DNA of 36,616 nucleotides, taken from NCBI GenBank assembly GCA_902778265.1, contig CACYXI010000071.1, forward strand, positions 1 through 36,616, written 5' to 3'. The translations under genes were made by a program, and so were the position numbers. Each line of letters begins with the position of its first letter. Position 1 is the stretch's first letter. Shown in pieces: positions 23,186 through 30,488 of this stretch. A model generated the notes under the pieces. The model made no database searches, was not told where the DNA came from, and saw nothing but the letters and a program-made list of their open reading frames with translations. The DNA comes from an uncultured Bacteroidales bacterium. GTDB lineage: Bacteria; Bacteroidota; Bacteroidia; Bacteroidales; Bacteroidaceae.

Positions 23186-23450
23186 TGCTGCATTAAGCAA
23201 CTTCACACAGACTTAATTCACTCCAAGTGACAACAAGTCCATTGGACTTGTTCGTAAGTGGTCTGAGATTAAGGTTGGGCTTGTGGCTGCTTAAGATATT
23301 CTTTATCTTGGAATGTCAGCATTAGGACTATTTTTTCTGTATAAAGGACGTGAATCTGCTGCTTTGTTCCAACGTCTATCTGCTGCTACTTGTTTCTGGC
23401 GTTCTGCTTTGTTAAAGGCAATAACATAGAAGTTGACCTAAATAGCTACT
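23186..23450. other. Intergenic stretch with a hairpin and a coding-like remnant
   Basis: AACAAGTCC/GGACTTGTT (23232-23252, 3-bp loop) is a perfect hairpin. On the minus strand about 23417-23310 reads without stops as a fragment containing NKAERQKQVAADRRWNKAAD and has no good start codon. The GGCAATAA repeat copy lies at 23417. I see no intact gene. Confidence 0.45.
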
Positions 23451-23454
23451 AAAA

Positions 23455-23480
23455 ATGAGCAGCCAATCACGGTTGCTCAT
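23455..23480 (-). terminator. Terminator of the 140-aa gene
   Basis: A 10-bp stem ATGAGCAGCC/GGTTGCTCAT (one G-T pair) with loop AATCAC, then T-rich on the minus strand. It abuts the stop codon at 23481 and is close in sequence to the hairpin at 22037. Confidence 0.75.
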
Positions 23481-23903
23481 TTAATTTAATATTAAGTTTC
23501 TTCTCAAGTATTGATTGATAACCTCAGATATAATTCTGTTTATTTTATTCTTGCTTTCTATTAACCCAAATTCTCTTGGTTTTAGATTCACCTTAAAAAC
23601 ATAGACGTATGGCAAATTGGTTCTGCTGCTTATTTTAATAACATAGCCAATGTTATAATCAAAATCATTAATAAACCCCCTTTCATTATTATAGTTAGAA
23701 TATCGACCCATATTATCCCACGCAATAGTTGGATTTGAAATGTAGCTTTCTATTCCATCAATATAATTGAACCACTGATAAAGGGTTTTAATATTGCTCT
23801 GATTTTTAGCATAAATCTTATCAATCTTATTACGTATTTTGCGAGAGAATACTACAAGGAGTTTTTGTGGTAATCTATCTTCATTCAATCGGTATTGTTT
23901 CAT
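23481..23903 (-). CDS. Hypothetical protein, second gene of a coupled pair (140 aa)
   Basis: The start MKQYRLNEDRLPQKLL has a short K-x-x-R-L-N-E tag related to those at 22068 and 22769. The body is basic and aromatic (QWFNYIDGIESYIS, NIGYVIKISSR, VYVFKVNLKPREFG). The C-terminus NRIISEVINQYLRRN resembles the helix that follows the RLTES tags, here at the opposite end. The start overlaps the stop of the 79-aa gene as TAATG, so translation is coupled. A small acidic protein followed by a basic one resembles a toxin-antitoxin layout, but no toxin fold is recognised. Confidence 0.65.
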   Translation of the reverse strand: MKQYRLNEDRLPQKLLVVFSRKIRNKIDKIYAKNQSNIKTLYQWFNYIDGIESYISNPTIAWDNMGRYSNYNNERGFINDFDYNIGYVIKISSRTNLPYVYVFKVNLKPREFGLIESKNKINRIISEVINQYLRRNLILN

Positions 23904-24142
23904 TAATCTTTCATAAGTCTATTTCTCAAGTTATTAATATAGTCTTCTGCTATCACAGCACCTCGTTCTAACTCTTCTTCAAGAGTATAATCAACGACTA
24001 CTGCTTTCATAGATTCGTTGGATTCATTAATAGGTAATTTAGAAAGATATTCTTCATATTGTTCTTCAGTCAAATCACCCACAACATCCATATATTCTTC
24101 AATAGGTAGTTGGTTGATACGCTTGATGTCTAAATTCAACAA
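23903..24142 (-). CDS. Small acidic protein, first gene of a coupled pair (79 aa)
   Basis: The start codon is TTG at 24142 (then LNLDIKRINQLPIEEY); no ATG is available before a stop upstream. The protein is acidic and contains LTEEQYEEYLSKLPINES and VDYTLEEELERGAVIAEDYI. The protein at 27500-27742 has the same pattern (LTRDQLKEYISYLPINES, VDYSIEDLLARG), so they are paralogues. The promoter is at 24160-24191. It is coupled to the 140-aa gene by TAATG. An antitoxin-like or regulatory role is plausible from size, charge and order, but not shown. Confidence 0.65.
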   Translation of the reverse strand: MLNLDIKRINQLPIEEYMDVVGDLTEEQYEEYLSKLPINESNESMKAVVVDYTLEEELERGAVIAEDYINNLRNRLMKD

Positions 24143-24159
24143 TAAATATCCTTATTCTG

Positions 24160-24191
24160 CAAAGATACAAGAAATATATGAGAAAAACAAA
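24160..24191 (-). promoter_or_regulatory. Promoter of the 79/140-aa pair
   Basis: TTTG (24188-24191), a 20-bp spacer and TATCTTTG (24160-24167). The leader after it, with AATAAGGATATTTATTG, is nearly identical to the one before the 80-aa paralogue (27756-27794). Confidence 0.75.
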
Positions 24192-24228
24192 GGCAACTAT
24201 ATACAATTAGACCCTAATAAATGAGCAG

Positions 24229-24528
24229 TCATTGATTTGGCTGCTCTTTTAGTTTATCAAATTCATCTGCCTTTTCCACAAGCCCTTTGATATGAGATTT
24301 TATATGTTTGTCTGTTTTATTGAAATATTCGTATTCAAATACTTCAAACGTTTCGTATGTTTCTGTTCGTTTAATAAGTATGGCAACATATGCAACTTGA
24401 AAATATGGTTCTTTTCTCTTGTAGTATATTCTTATTTCTCTACATCCATTTGCATATTCAAGTAACTGCCCATATTCATCATCTGATATGGGTATATTTT
24501 GTGAGTTGAAAACACCTATACTTTTCAT
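24229..24528 (-). CDS. Hypothetical protein (99 aa)
   Basis: I recognise no family. The chosen start gives MKSIGVFNSQNIPISDDEYG; an in-frame ATG at 24564 would add 12 residues. The body looks like a small alpha/beta domain with a stretch of aromatic strands (REIRIYYKRKEPYFQVAYVA, TYETFEVFEYEYFN) and a charged C-terminal helix. A partial ATGAGCAG-type hairpin (24222-24247) overlaps its end. It lies directly downstream of the HD gene on the same strand and may be transcribed with it. Confidence 0.55.
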   Translation of the reverse strand: MKSIGVFNSQNIPISDDEYGQLLEYANGCREIRIYYKRKEPYFQVAYVAILIKRTETYETFEVFEYEYFNKTDKHIKSHIKGLVEKADEFDKLKEQPNQ

Positions 24529-24562
24529 CGTGAAGTTGCCAGAGGGACAGGTGAGTGGCATC

Positions 24563-24597
24563 ATTCTTCATTCAAGGAATAAGTTTGTAAAAGGCTG
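24563..24597. repeat. Repeat spanning the 3' end of the HD gene
   Basis: A 28-bp segment (24570-24597, containing AAGGAATAAGTTTGTAAAAG) is identical to 34432-34459 at the end of the acetyltransferase gene. With the six bases before it and one mismatch the match extends to 35 bp. Both genes therefore end in FYKLIP. Confidence 0.9.
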
Positions 24598-25213
24598 AAT
24601 AGAATTCACTATGATTATTATGGAGGTTGTCTATCAAGAGTTCTTTCCCTTTCTTGCACGTCGCATAGATATAGGAATCAACGATATACTTTGGATTTCT
24701 GTTTGTAGTATAACTATCGAATTCTTTGGGGAATGTGGCTGCATCACGATGATCAGCCTGATGAAGATAATGGCGTATCATATCACGAATGCCATAGGTG
24801 CCTCCTGCCGGAGTATGCTTAATGCGATGCATATGCTTTTCAATGGCATAGTACTCTCCAATATTGAATTTTAAGCCCAATGCACTGAGGAGTTTAACAG
24901 AGCGACGACCATGATGGCCTTTGCATATATGGTCGTATTTAGGGTGATGGGCTTTACAGATATCATGCAACAACGTCACAATACGAATAGAATCTTCTGG
25001 TAAGCCTGTATTTAACTGCTCAAACTCCTTATAGACCCCTAACGAATGAACTGCTAATCCACCATGGAATTGGTGATGCGAATGACAACTTGCAGTAAAG
25101 TACGTACTTTCCTCCAGGTATTTGAGTATATTGTCAATACCCGGTCGATTGATGCCTTGCAATAAAGCAAGGATGTCTTCCTTTGATTTCTGAATAAGTT
25201 CTTCTTGAGTCAT
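24572..25213 (-). CDS. HD-domain hydrolase (about 213 aa)
   Basis: The protein contains the HD phosphohydrolase pattern: HHQFHGGLAVHSLGV (early histidines), TLLHDICKAHH (the HD pair), a GHHGRRSV segment and DMIRHYLHQADHRDAATF (late metal ligand region). HD enzymes use two metal ions to cut phosphate esters of nucleotides or nucleic acids; the substrate here is unknown. Start codons ATG occur at 25222, 25216 and 25213, and I prefer the last (MTQEEL). A TATATTTG box at 25233-25240 fits a promoter. The last residues FYKLIP come from the repeat shared with another gene. Confidence 0.8.
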   Translation of the reverse strand: MTQEELIQKSKEDILALLQGINRPGIDNILKYLEESTYFTASCHSHHQFHGGLAVHSLGVYKEFEQLNTGLPEDSIRIVTLLHDICKAHHPKYDHICKGHHGRRSVKLLSALGLKFNIGEYYAIEKHMHRIKHTPAGGTYGIRDMIRHYLHQADHRDAATFPKEFDSYTTNRNPKYIVDSYIYATCKKGKELLIDNLHNNHSEFYSAFYKLIP

Positions 25214-25310
25214 CATTACCATTTTTCGCTTGCAAATATACTATTTTTATAATTATCGAACCAGGTTTTTCTGGGTTTTAACATTTCAACCTGCAAAATA
25301 CTTTAGTTTT

Positions 25311-25347
25311 CATGTTAGCAACTAAATAGTTGTTCATTTCTTTGTTG
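25311..25347. repeat. First copy of a duplicated operator/promoter segment
   Basis: A 37-bp segment with CAACTAAATAGTTG (inverted arms CAACTA/TAGTTG) overlaps the -33 box. It is repeated at 25701-25737 with four differences. Confidence 0.85.
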
Positions 25348-25371
25348 GTATCAAAAATATTTGTAACTTTG
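25341..25371 (+). promoter_or_regulatory. Promoter of the truncated HTH gene
   Basis: TTTG (25341-25344), a 19-bp spacer and TAACTTTG (25364-25371). The CAACTA/TAGTTG palindrome sits just upstream of the -33 box. Confidence 0.75.
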
Positions 25372-25399
25372 TGGGCAGTAACTTAAAACAAGACAGTCT

Positions 25400-25711
25400 A
25401 TGGCAGAAACAAATCAGACGCCGCTCTGGCTAGACCGTGACTTGTTGCGTGAAATCTCTGTGGACTTTGAGGGCCGCTATGTGCTGACAAAGCAGATGGT
25501 GGCAGACTACTACGAAGTGGACGAGAGAACCATAGAACGTTTTTTGGAGGCCAACAAAGAGGAATTGGAGCATAACGGCTACTTTTTATATAAAGGTAAC
25601 TCACTGAAAGAGTTTAAGTTACGTTTTGCGAGCGACATTGATGTCGCTACCAAAACTACTGTCTTGGGACTCTTATATGCCAGAGGTAAGCGACATCATT
25701 CATGTTGGTAA
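25400..25711 (+). pseudogene. Truncated HTH-like regulatory gene
   Basis: The start MAETNQTPLWLDRDLLREIS continues through VADYYEVDERTIERFLE, a DNA-binding-like segment, and reaches ATKTTVLGLL. From memory, related Bacteroidota proteins continue for many more residues after this point. Here the frame changes to ARGKRHHSCW and stops inside the second copy of the duplicated promoter segment (25701-25737). The gene therefore looks cut by the arrival of the next gene with its promoter. It may still make a short DNA-binding protein. Confidence 0.6.
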
Positions 25712-25762
25712 CTAAATAGTTGTCTATTTCTTTGTTGATTCAACGAAAAAACATTATCTTTG
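25701..25762 (+). promoter_or_regulatory. Second operator copy and promoter of the DinD-RhuM gene
   Basis: The duplicated segment occupies 25701-25737. The promoter is TTTG (25731-25734), 20 bp, TATCTTTG (25755-25762). The leader then forms a hairpin with arms GGGACAGG (25779-25786) and CCTGTTCC (25816-25823) and an inner CTCTC/GAGAG stem. Confidence 0.75.
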
Positions 25763-25884
25763 CAAACAGAAAACACCTGGGACAGGCTCTCTCTTTGAGA
25801 GTATGGCGATGCAGTCCTGTTCCGCTCTTGATACAGATAGCAGATAACCTGAAGGTGAACATCAAAATAGAGGCAATATAAGAG

Positions 25885-27276
25885 ATGAACAACGAAACGA
25901 ATATACAACCGATGCGGTCTGACTTCGAACAGATTCGGAAGATTGCTGACGATGGACGGGAATACTGGAGTGCACGCGAGTTGGCTACGGCCTTAGGCTA
26001 CAGTACCTGGCAGAAGTTCAACCGCATATTGAATAAGGCATTGCCGGTAGCCCAAAACAGAGGCCTGGAAATGAGTGACCATTTTAACCAGGTGGTAGAG
26101 ATGGTTAAGTTGGGGTCCGGCTCTTTTCGCAAGGTTGAAAACTGGCATCTTTCCCGTCTGGCTTGTCTGATTATTGCAGAGAATGCTGATGGCAAGAAGC
26201 CGCAGGTGCAAACAGCACGAATCTATTTTAGAGAACAAACAACGGTATCGGAACTGATTGAAAATCAGACGTCTTCACGCATTTTGATATACAAGACTCA
26301 TCAGGGAGAGATGCGCGTTGAAGTGCTGTTCAATGGACAGACGTTCTGGCTTACACAGAAGCGGATGGCTGATTTGTATGGTGTTGACGTTAGAACGGTA
26401 AGCTATCATCTTGGGCAGATATTTGCTAGTGGCGAGTTGAAAGAAGAGGCAGCTATCCGAAAAAATTGGATAACTGCAGCAGATGGAAAGAACTATGATA
26501 CGCTGATGTATAACCTCGATGCCATTATTGCCGTAGGCTATCGTGTGAACAGTTATCAGGCCACTCAGTTCCGCATCTGGGCGACGAGTGTGCTGAAGGA
26601 GTTTATCATCAAAGGCTTTGTGTTAGATGATGAACGGTTGAAGCAGGGTAAGCATTTCGGGCAGGACTACTTTGACGACTTGCTGGAGCGTATCCGTGAG
26701 ATTCGCACATCAGAGCGTCGCTACTATCAGAAGATAACCGATGTGTATGCTGAGTGTAGTGCCGACTACGACCCTAAGAGCGAGACTACTCAACTGTTCT
26801 TTAAGATGGTGCAGAACATGATGCATTGGGCTGTGACTCATCAGACTGCTGCAGAGATTATCTACAACAGGGCTGATGCTGAAATGCCTCACATGGGGTT
26901 GACCACTTGGAAGAATGCGCCTGACGGCAGGATACAACGATCGGATACTATTGTGGCTAAGAATTACCTGTCTGACAAAGAGGTAACTCAGTTGAATCGT
27001 ATTTCCACGTCCTTCCTTGATTTGGCAGAAGACAGGGCAGACCGTCATCTCATCACTACAATGGCTGAATGGAAACAGCAGTTGGAGCGGTTTATGGCCA
27101 TGTATGACTATGAGGTGCTGGAGGGCGCTGGTACGGTGAGCGCAGAGGAGGCAAAAGAAAAAGCGTATGGTGAATACGACAAGTTCCGGTTAATACAGGA
27201 CCGCGAATACCTCTCTGACTTTGATAAGGAAATCAGGAATTGGAAAGAACTCGGATTGTTTGATGAAAATAATTAA
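25885..27276 (+). CDS. DinD-like / RhuM fusion protein (463 aa)
   Basis: Residues 14-125 resemble the DNA-damage-inducible protein D/BRO-type domain: EYWSARELATALGYSTWQKF, then HLSRLACLIIAENADGKKP and ARIYFREQT. Residues 140-460 match RhuM: VLFNGQTFWLTQKRMADLYG, LDAIIAVGYRVNSYQATQFR and FIIKGFVLDDERLKQGKHFG. RhuM proteins are widespread on islands, and their function is unclear. The shortened DinD part may replace the DNA-binding or sensing module, so the fusion could couple damage or phage sensing to RhuM. It lies behind a duplicated operator and a structured leader. Fusion by recombination, rather than a sequencing artefact, is supported by one long open frame. Confidence 0.8.
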   Translation: MNNETNIQPMRSDFEQIRKIADDGREYWSARELATALGYSTWQKFNRILNKALPVAQNRGLEMSDHFNQVVEMVKLGSGSFRKVENWHLSRLACLIIAENADGKKPQVQTARIYFREQTTVSELIENQTSSRILIYKTHQGEMRVEVLFNGQTFWLTQKRMADLYGVDVRTVSYHLGQIFASGELKEEAAIRKNWITAADGKNYDTLMYNLDAIIAVGYRVNSYQATQFRIWATSVLKEFIIKGFVLDDERLKQGKHFGQDYFDDLLERIREIRTSERRYYQKITDVYAECSADYDPKSETTQLFFKMVQNMMHWAVTHQTAAEIIYNRADAEMPHMGLTTWKNAPDGRIQRSDTIVAKNYLSDKEVTQLNRISTSFLDLAEDRADRHLITTMAEWKQQLERFMAMYDYEVLEGAGTVSAEEAKEKAYGEYDKFRLIQDREYLSDFDKEIRNWKELGLFDENN

Positions 27277-27287
27277 AAACGCATAAT

Positions 27288-27374
27288 ATGACACAATTAG
27301 AAATTGATATTCAAGTACTTGAGGGTACTATAAGAACTCTAAATGATATGATTGCAAAATTGGAAAGCATTTGA
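27288..27374 (+). CDS. 28-aa heptad-patterned small ORF
   Basis: The ORF starts 12 bp after the DinD-RhuM stop with MTQLEIDIQVLEGTIRTLND and ends in KLESI. Its I/L heptad spacing suggests a short amphipathic coiled coil. It could be a real small protein or the start of a gene that has lost its remainder. It overlaps the antisense truncated ORF at 27311-27493. Confidence 0.35.
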   Translation: MTQLEIDIQVLEGTIRTLNDMIAKLESI

Positions 27375-27493
27375 TAAACCACAGGTTGTAATACCTCTAT
27401 ACTATATACTATAACAATAGCAGCGTAAACTCGAGATGTAGTTGCTAAATGTTGTGACTTCTTGACTTCGTTTATTCTATATTGTTTTATCAT
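27311..27493 (-). pseudogene. Decayed partner gene of the 80-aa protein
   Basis: The first residues MIKQYRINEVKKSQ match the start of the intact 140-aa protein (MKQYRLNEDRLPQ), and the gene follows its small acidic partner in the same order, 6 bp apart. The remaining 46 residues are hydrophobic and unlike the intact partner, so it appears replaced or frameshifted after the tag. It may be non-functional. If the 80-aa protein is an antitoxin-like gene, it would be an orphan. Confidence 0.45.
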
Positions 27494-27499
27494 TACTTC

Positions 27500-27742
27500 C
27501 TATTTCATTAAAATGTTATATATATCCTCAAGAGTCCCCCATCCTCTTGCCAACAAATCTTCTATTGAATAATCAACTTTAATAGGGGTGATAGGTTCAC
27601 GAGATTCATTTATTGGTAAGTATGAAATATATTCTTTCAACTGGTCTCTTGTTAATTTGCTCATTATATGTTTCTTTTCTTCAAGTGTTAGTTTTTTGAT
27701 TCTTTCAACGTCTAAGCTACCGTCTTCTTTTAAGTATTTCAT
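27500..27742 (-). CDS. Second copy of the small acidic protein (80 aa)
   Basis: The start MKYLKEDGSLDVERIKKLTL is followed by LTRDQLKEYISYLPINES and VDYSIEDLLARGWGTLEDIY. The middle and end align with the 79-aa protein at 23903-24142, with identical LPINES and a shared VDY-E---RG pattern. The two are clear but diverged paralogues. The leader sequence is also shared. Its downstream partner is degraded, unlike in the first pair. Confidence 0.65.
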   Translation of the reverse strand: MKYLKEDGSLDVERIKKLTLEEKKHIMSKLTRDQLKEYISYLPINESREPITPIKVDYSIEDLLARGWGTLEDIYNILMK

Positions 27743-27755
27743 GTCCTATAAACTT

Positions 27756-27794
27756 TAATTCTACAATAAATATCCTTACTCTGCAAAGATACAA
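27756..27794 (-). promoter_or_regulatory. -7 box and conserved leader of the 80-aa gene
   Basis: TATCTTTG (27784-27791) is followed by a leader with GTAAGGATATTTATTG that matches 24130-24170 closely. A TTTG -33 box is not found at the expected place, so promoter strength is unclear. Confidence 0.6.
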
Positions 27795-27855
27795 AATAAT
27801 ATTGTATCTGGCTGTTAATATATACGTATGTTTTCAAAATATTATCGTGCAAGAG

Positions 27856-27886
27856 TTGTTTAAATTAGGTATTCTTTGTATCTTTG
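27856..27886 (+). promoter_or_regulatory. Promoter of the 64-aa gene
   Basis: TATCTTTG (27879-27886) with a weak TTGT -33 element (27856-27859) 19 bp upstream, 28 bp before the ATG. Confidence 0.55.
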
Positions 27887-27914
27887 CAAATAGAAACTTA
27901 AAACAATAAAGGAT

Positions 27915-28109
27915 ATGATTAACTATCGAGAGATTAACTGGGAAGTGATGTGTGATACCAAGTATCGCTACGAGGAGGAGGATGAGTTGGTGGCAGCTGT
28001 CAAAGACTCTGTTAGGCGGCAGTACATGGTAGCACAAGAGGAGAAGTCAGTTGATCTCCATGGAGTAATAGACCTTAGCCATTCTCTACGTGTATCTGTC
28101 TGTGGCTAA
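27915..28109 (+). CDS. Small hypothetical protein (64 aa)
   Basis: The start MINYREINWEVMCDTKYRYE is acidic and followed by a helix rich in charged residues (LVAAVKDSVRRQYMVAQEEK). No family is recognised. It has its own promoter and is convergent with the kinase gene, with a 41-bp gap. The end (LSHSLRVSVCG) may be a truncation point, but nothing proves it. Confidence 0.5.
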   Translation: MINYREINWEVMCDTKYRYEEEDELVAAVKDSVRRQYMVAQEEKSVDLHGVIDLSHSLRVSVCG

Positions 28110-28150
28110 GCTTAAGAGACGTTTCGAAATCTTAGTTGTTGATAGTTGCG

Positions 28151-28921
28151 CTATTTTACAAATTTCACTATACAGTCAATACAAATAGGTTTTTCTGTTA
28201 CGACATCAATAAATACATTTGCAGGATGCATGTCTTCAAGTACCAAGCGGTCAGAGATGTAGTTTATACCTTGACCATTCCAATTATCGCGGAATCCTTT
28301 TGCAGCAACCATATTGTCTATCTCTTCCTTCGTTGCTAATCTCAAACAATTCACGTATGGTTGAGTCAACACTATGCGCATGAGTCCATCATGATCACGT
28401 GTAAATCCTATCACCTTCATGGCTGTTTCTGGAAAGAGGCGGTTGTGCAACACTATGGCATCAAGAGCTTTCTGAGTGGTAGAATAGATAGAACAGCGCT
28501 CTTTTATCACAGATGTGTTACCTTCTTTGTAATAGACCTTAGCCTCTGCTCCTTGAGCAATCATAGGACCAAATTCCTCTATGAGGAATTGTTCAGAGTT
28601 ATCTTCCCATAGATTAGAAGCCTTAGCCCATTGTTCTATTAGTTGCTCTTGTCGCTCGTCTATCTCCCAGTTTGCTGGGCCTCCTTCGCGGCCTTCAGCA
28701 TTGCAACTTGCTGCAAGGCTTGCTGCCGCGTAGCATGCGATGATGGACGCCCCAATGAGAGGCGCACCTCCCTTGCTGAGTCCTGCATGCTCTGATAGAT
28801 TGAATCGAGGAAAATCTTCTGTCCCATTTTGTATATCTTTTATGTAGTCATTAATTTCTTGTAGCGCAATATCGGAAAAGCCTTCCTTGGCTATAATACC
28901 GTATATTTGTTCTAGTCTCAT
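28151..28921 (-). CDS. Polyvalent-protein-type kinase (256 aa)
   Basis: The C-terminal half matches the serine/threonine kinase-like domain found in polyvalent proteins of phages and mobile elements: GAEAKVYY (glycine loop region), SVIKERCS with K140, and LVLEDMHPANVFID (catalytic-loop-like, N present), then CIDCIVKF. The N-terminal 100 residues are helical with an alanine-rich hydrophobic patch (ACYAAASLAASCNA near 62-75). Normally this domain is one module of a huge protein; here it stands alone. Its substrate is unknown. A strong promoter sits 22-53 bp upstream. Confidence 0.7.
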   Translation of the reverse strand: MRLEQIYGIIAKEGFSDIALQEINDYIKDIQNGTEDFPRFNLSEHAGLSKGGAPLIGASIIACYAAASLAASCNAEGREGGPANWEIDERQEQLIEQWAKASNLWEDNSEQFLIEEFGPMIAQGAEAKVYYKEGNTSVIKERCSIYSTTQKALDAIVLHNRLFPETAMKVIGFTRDHDGLMRIVLTQPYVNCLRLATKEEIDNMVAAKGFRDNWNGQGINYISDRLVLEDMHPANVFIDVVTEKPICIDCIVKFVK

Positions 28922-28942
28922 GTCCTACTTATATTTTTGACG

Positions 28943-28974
28943 CAAAGATAGGTATTATATTTGAGACTTCCAAA
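28943..28974 (-). promoter_or_regulatory. Promoter of the kinase gene
   Basis: TTTG (28971-28974), a 20-bp spacer and TATCTTTG (28943-28950) on the minus strand. Confidence 0.8.
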
Positions 28975-29090
28975 TCTTTTGCTATTTTTTCGCTGCTGTC
29001 ATCTTTTCGTAGAGCTTGAAGAGACACTCCAAGCGGGCTTCGTCTGAGGCGAAGGGATAGCCAGAATATGACACGTACCTGAAACAGGAT

Positions 29091-29115
29091 GAAACAGGTG
29101 ACACGTTCCTGTTTC
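29091..29115. repeat. GAAACAGG hairpin, sibling of 21198-21224
   Basis: Arms GAAACAGG (29091-29098) and CCTGTTTC (29108-29115) lie just downstream of the minus-strand gene at 29128, where it could end transcription. ATGACACGTACCT before it belongs to the same sequence family. Confidence 0.65.
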
Positions 29116-29127
29116 ACATTTGGTTAT

Positions 29128-29511
29128 TTATGACTTGAACTCATCGGGGATGAAGCAGATGTAGTCCTGTTCGTCTTCGAGGTCCATGTGATCGGGAAGG
29201 TCTGCTTCGCTGAGGGGTTCTTCGTCCTCGTCAACCATGATGCTTATGTTGCGGATCTCTTCGCGGAGATGAAAATCATGGATCTCCTGAAAAGCGGCTT
29301 TGGAAATGCGTTCGTGCAGTTCTGGAGCGTCGTCTTGCAGAATGGGCATCAGACCGGCTTCCTTGTCGCCAGTATAGTCTTTGACCAGTTGGCGAATCCT
29401 GGCCACTTCTTCGTCGGAGAACTCTACCTCAAAGGAAAGGTCTTCTGTAACAGCAACACCTGGGCATCTATAGCCCAGAAACAGTTCAATGTCTAATTGG
29501 TACTTATTCAT
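29128..29511 (-). CDS. Hypothetical acidic protein (127 aa)
   Basis: I recognise no family. The start ATG 29511 (MNKYQLDIELFLGYRCPGVA) is preferred; 11 residues upstream in the open frame are probably not translated. The protein is strongly acidic, with LSFEVEFSDEEVARIRQLV and a tail VDEDEEPLSEADLPDHMD. It has no signal peptide or membrane segment. It could be an acidic partner or inhibitor-type protein, but nothing in the context shows this. A hairpin of the CAGG family follows its stop. Confidence 0.6.
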   Translation of the reverse strand: MNKYQLDIELFLGYRCPGVAVTEDLSFEVEFSDEEVARIRQLVKDYTGDKEAGLMPILQDDAPELHERISKAAFQEIHDFHLREEIRNISIMVDEDEEPLSEADLPDHMDLEDEQDYICFIPDEFKS

Positions 29512-29606
29512 ATTTTTAATGTTTTGATGGTGCAACATTACCAAATCGCTTGCAATTAGATTGTAGATTTATAGGTATAAGTTACTGTGTTAAAGTCCAG
29601 GAAAAA

Positions 29607-29638
29607 CTTGGTAGTTAACGATAATAGTCATACATTTG
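29607..29638 (+). promoter_or_regulatory. Probable promoter of the amidohydrolase gene
   Basis: CTTG (29607-29610), a 20-bp spacer and TACATTTG (29631-29638). The leader is about 100 nt long and contains a 9-codon ORF (ATG 29691). I see nothing else in 29545-29747. Confidence 0.55.
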
Positions 29639-29747
29639 CATCCGATTTAGCATCAAGAGTGCTTCAGTGCACACCAACCGAGCTTGCGTTATGCCACGGT
29701 GGTCAAACGATGCGAGTTAAGAGTGTATTAACTAAAATGATAACGGT

Positions 29748-30449
29748 ATGCAATACTCCCGGATTGTTATTAATGAACCCCATGCCTCCATCGAGGGGCT
29801 TTACGATGAGCGACTGAGCTTCTGGAACATTGACGAGCGTTTCGTCAATGACATTGTGTTGAAGTGGACGGACTGGCACACTGACTATCTGTTTCATGGC
29901 TGCAGGAAGGAGCACATCAGGACTGTCAGATTCCCTTATTCGCGCTTCATCGTTGACGCAGAGCGTCTGTGGAACGACCCGCTGGAGGCTGCGGGTCAGG
30001 GAATCCTGTACAAGCAGTTTGATGGCTATTCGCGCATGATTCCTCAAGAACAGGAGGCGCATCTGCTGAGTCTGTGGCACCAGCACCAAGAGCGACTAAG
30101 GAACAGTCTCTGTGCTGACGCCCTTCTCCTTGACTGCCACTCTTTTCCCAGCGAGTTGAGCGATGTCGATATCTGCATAGGCTATAACGAAGACTGGTCG
30201 AAGCCCAGCAAAGACACCATCGAACTGGCAGTGAACCTCTTCGAAGACTGCGGTTATAAGGTGGGCATCAACGAGCCCTACAGCAATTCTGAAACGCCAG
30301 AGTGTCCCTTCCTCTATCAGTCTATGATGCTGGAAGTCAACAAGAAAGCATACATGGAAGCTGGCACCTTACGGCTGAAGCAGCATGTGCCTTATCGCAA
30401 GAGCGTTCGTGAGCTAATGACTACGCTGTTGTCAGCATTGTCAGTATGA
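29748..30449 (+). CDS. N-formylglutamate amidohydrolase family protein (233 aa)
   Basis: The family motifs are visible: VINEPHASIEG (residues 7-17), FIVDAERLWNDP, LLLDCHSFP (D129, H131), DICIGYNEDW and INEPYSNSETP, followed by MLEVNKKAYM near the end. Members are zinc enzymes; N-formylglutamate amidohydrolase releases formate and glutamate in histidine breakdown, while many relatives act on other N-acyl or peptide substrates. No hut genes are nearby, so the histidine pathway is not supported here. The length is slightly short but complete. It is followed by two terminator hairpins. Confidence 0.85.
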   Translation: MQYSRIVINEPHASIEGLYDERLSFWNIDERFVNDIVLKWTDWHTDYLFHGCRKEHIRTVRFPYSRFIVDAERLWNDPLEAAGQGILYKQFDGYSRMIPQEQEAHLLSLWHQHQERLRNSLCADALLLDCHSFPSELSDVDICIGYNEDWSKPSKDTIELAVNLFEDCGYKVGINEPYSNSETPECPFLYQSMMLEVNKKAYMEAGTLRLKQHVPYRKSVRELMTTLLSALSV

Positions 30450-30459
30450 ATGGTTGCTG

Positions 30460-30488
30460 GTATGACACGTACCTGGTACCTGTCATAC
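30460..30488 (+). terminator. Hairpin of the TATGACA family
   Basis: Arms GTATGACACGTACC (30460-30473) and GGTACCTGTCATAC (30475-30488) pair with one mismatch. A second partial unit follows to 30504. It lies 10 bp after the amidohydrolase stop. Confidence 0.65.

Noticed and set aside
23310-23420. Coding-like minus-strand fragment with NKAERQKQ
   Set aside because: It has no usable start codon and an internal repeat-like pattern; reported only as a remnant.
29748-30449. Histidine-degradation assignment for the amidohydrolase
   Set aside because: No hut gene is nearby and family members act on varied substrates, so only the family is claimed.
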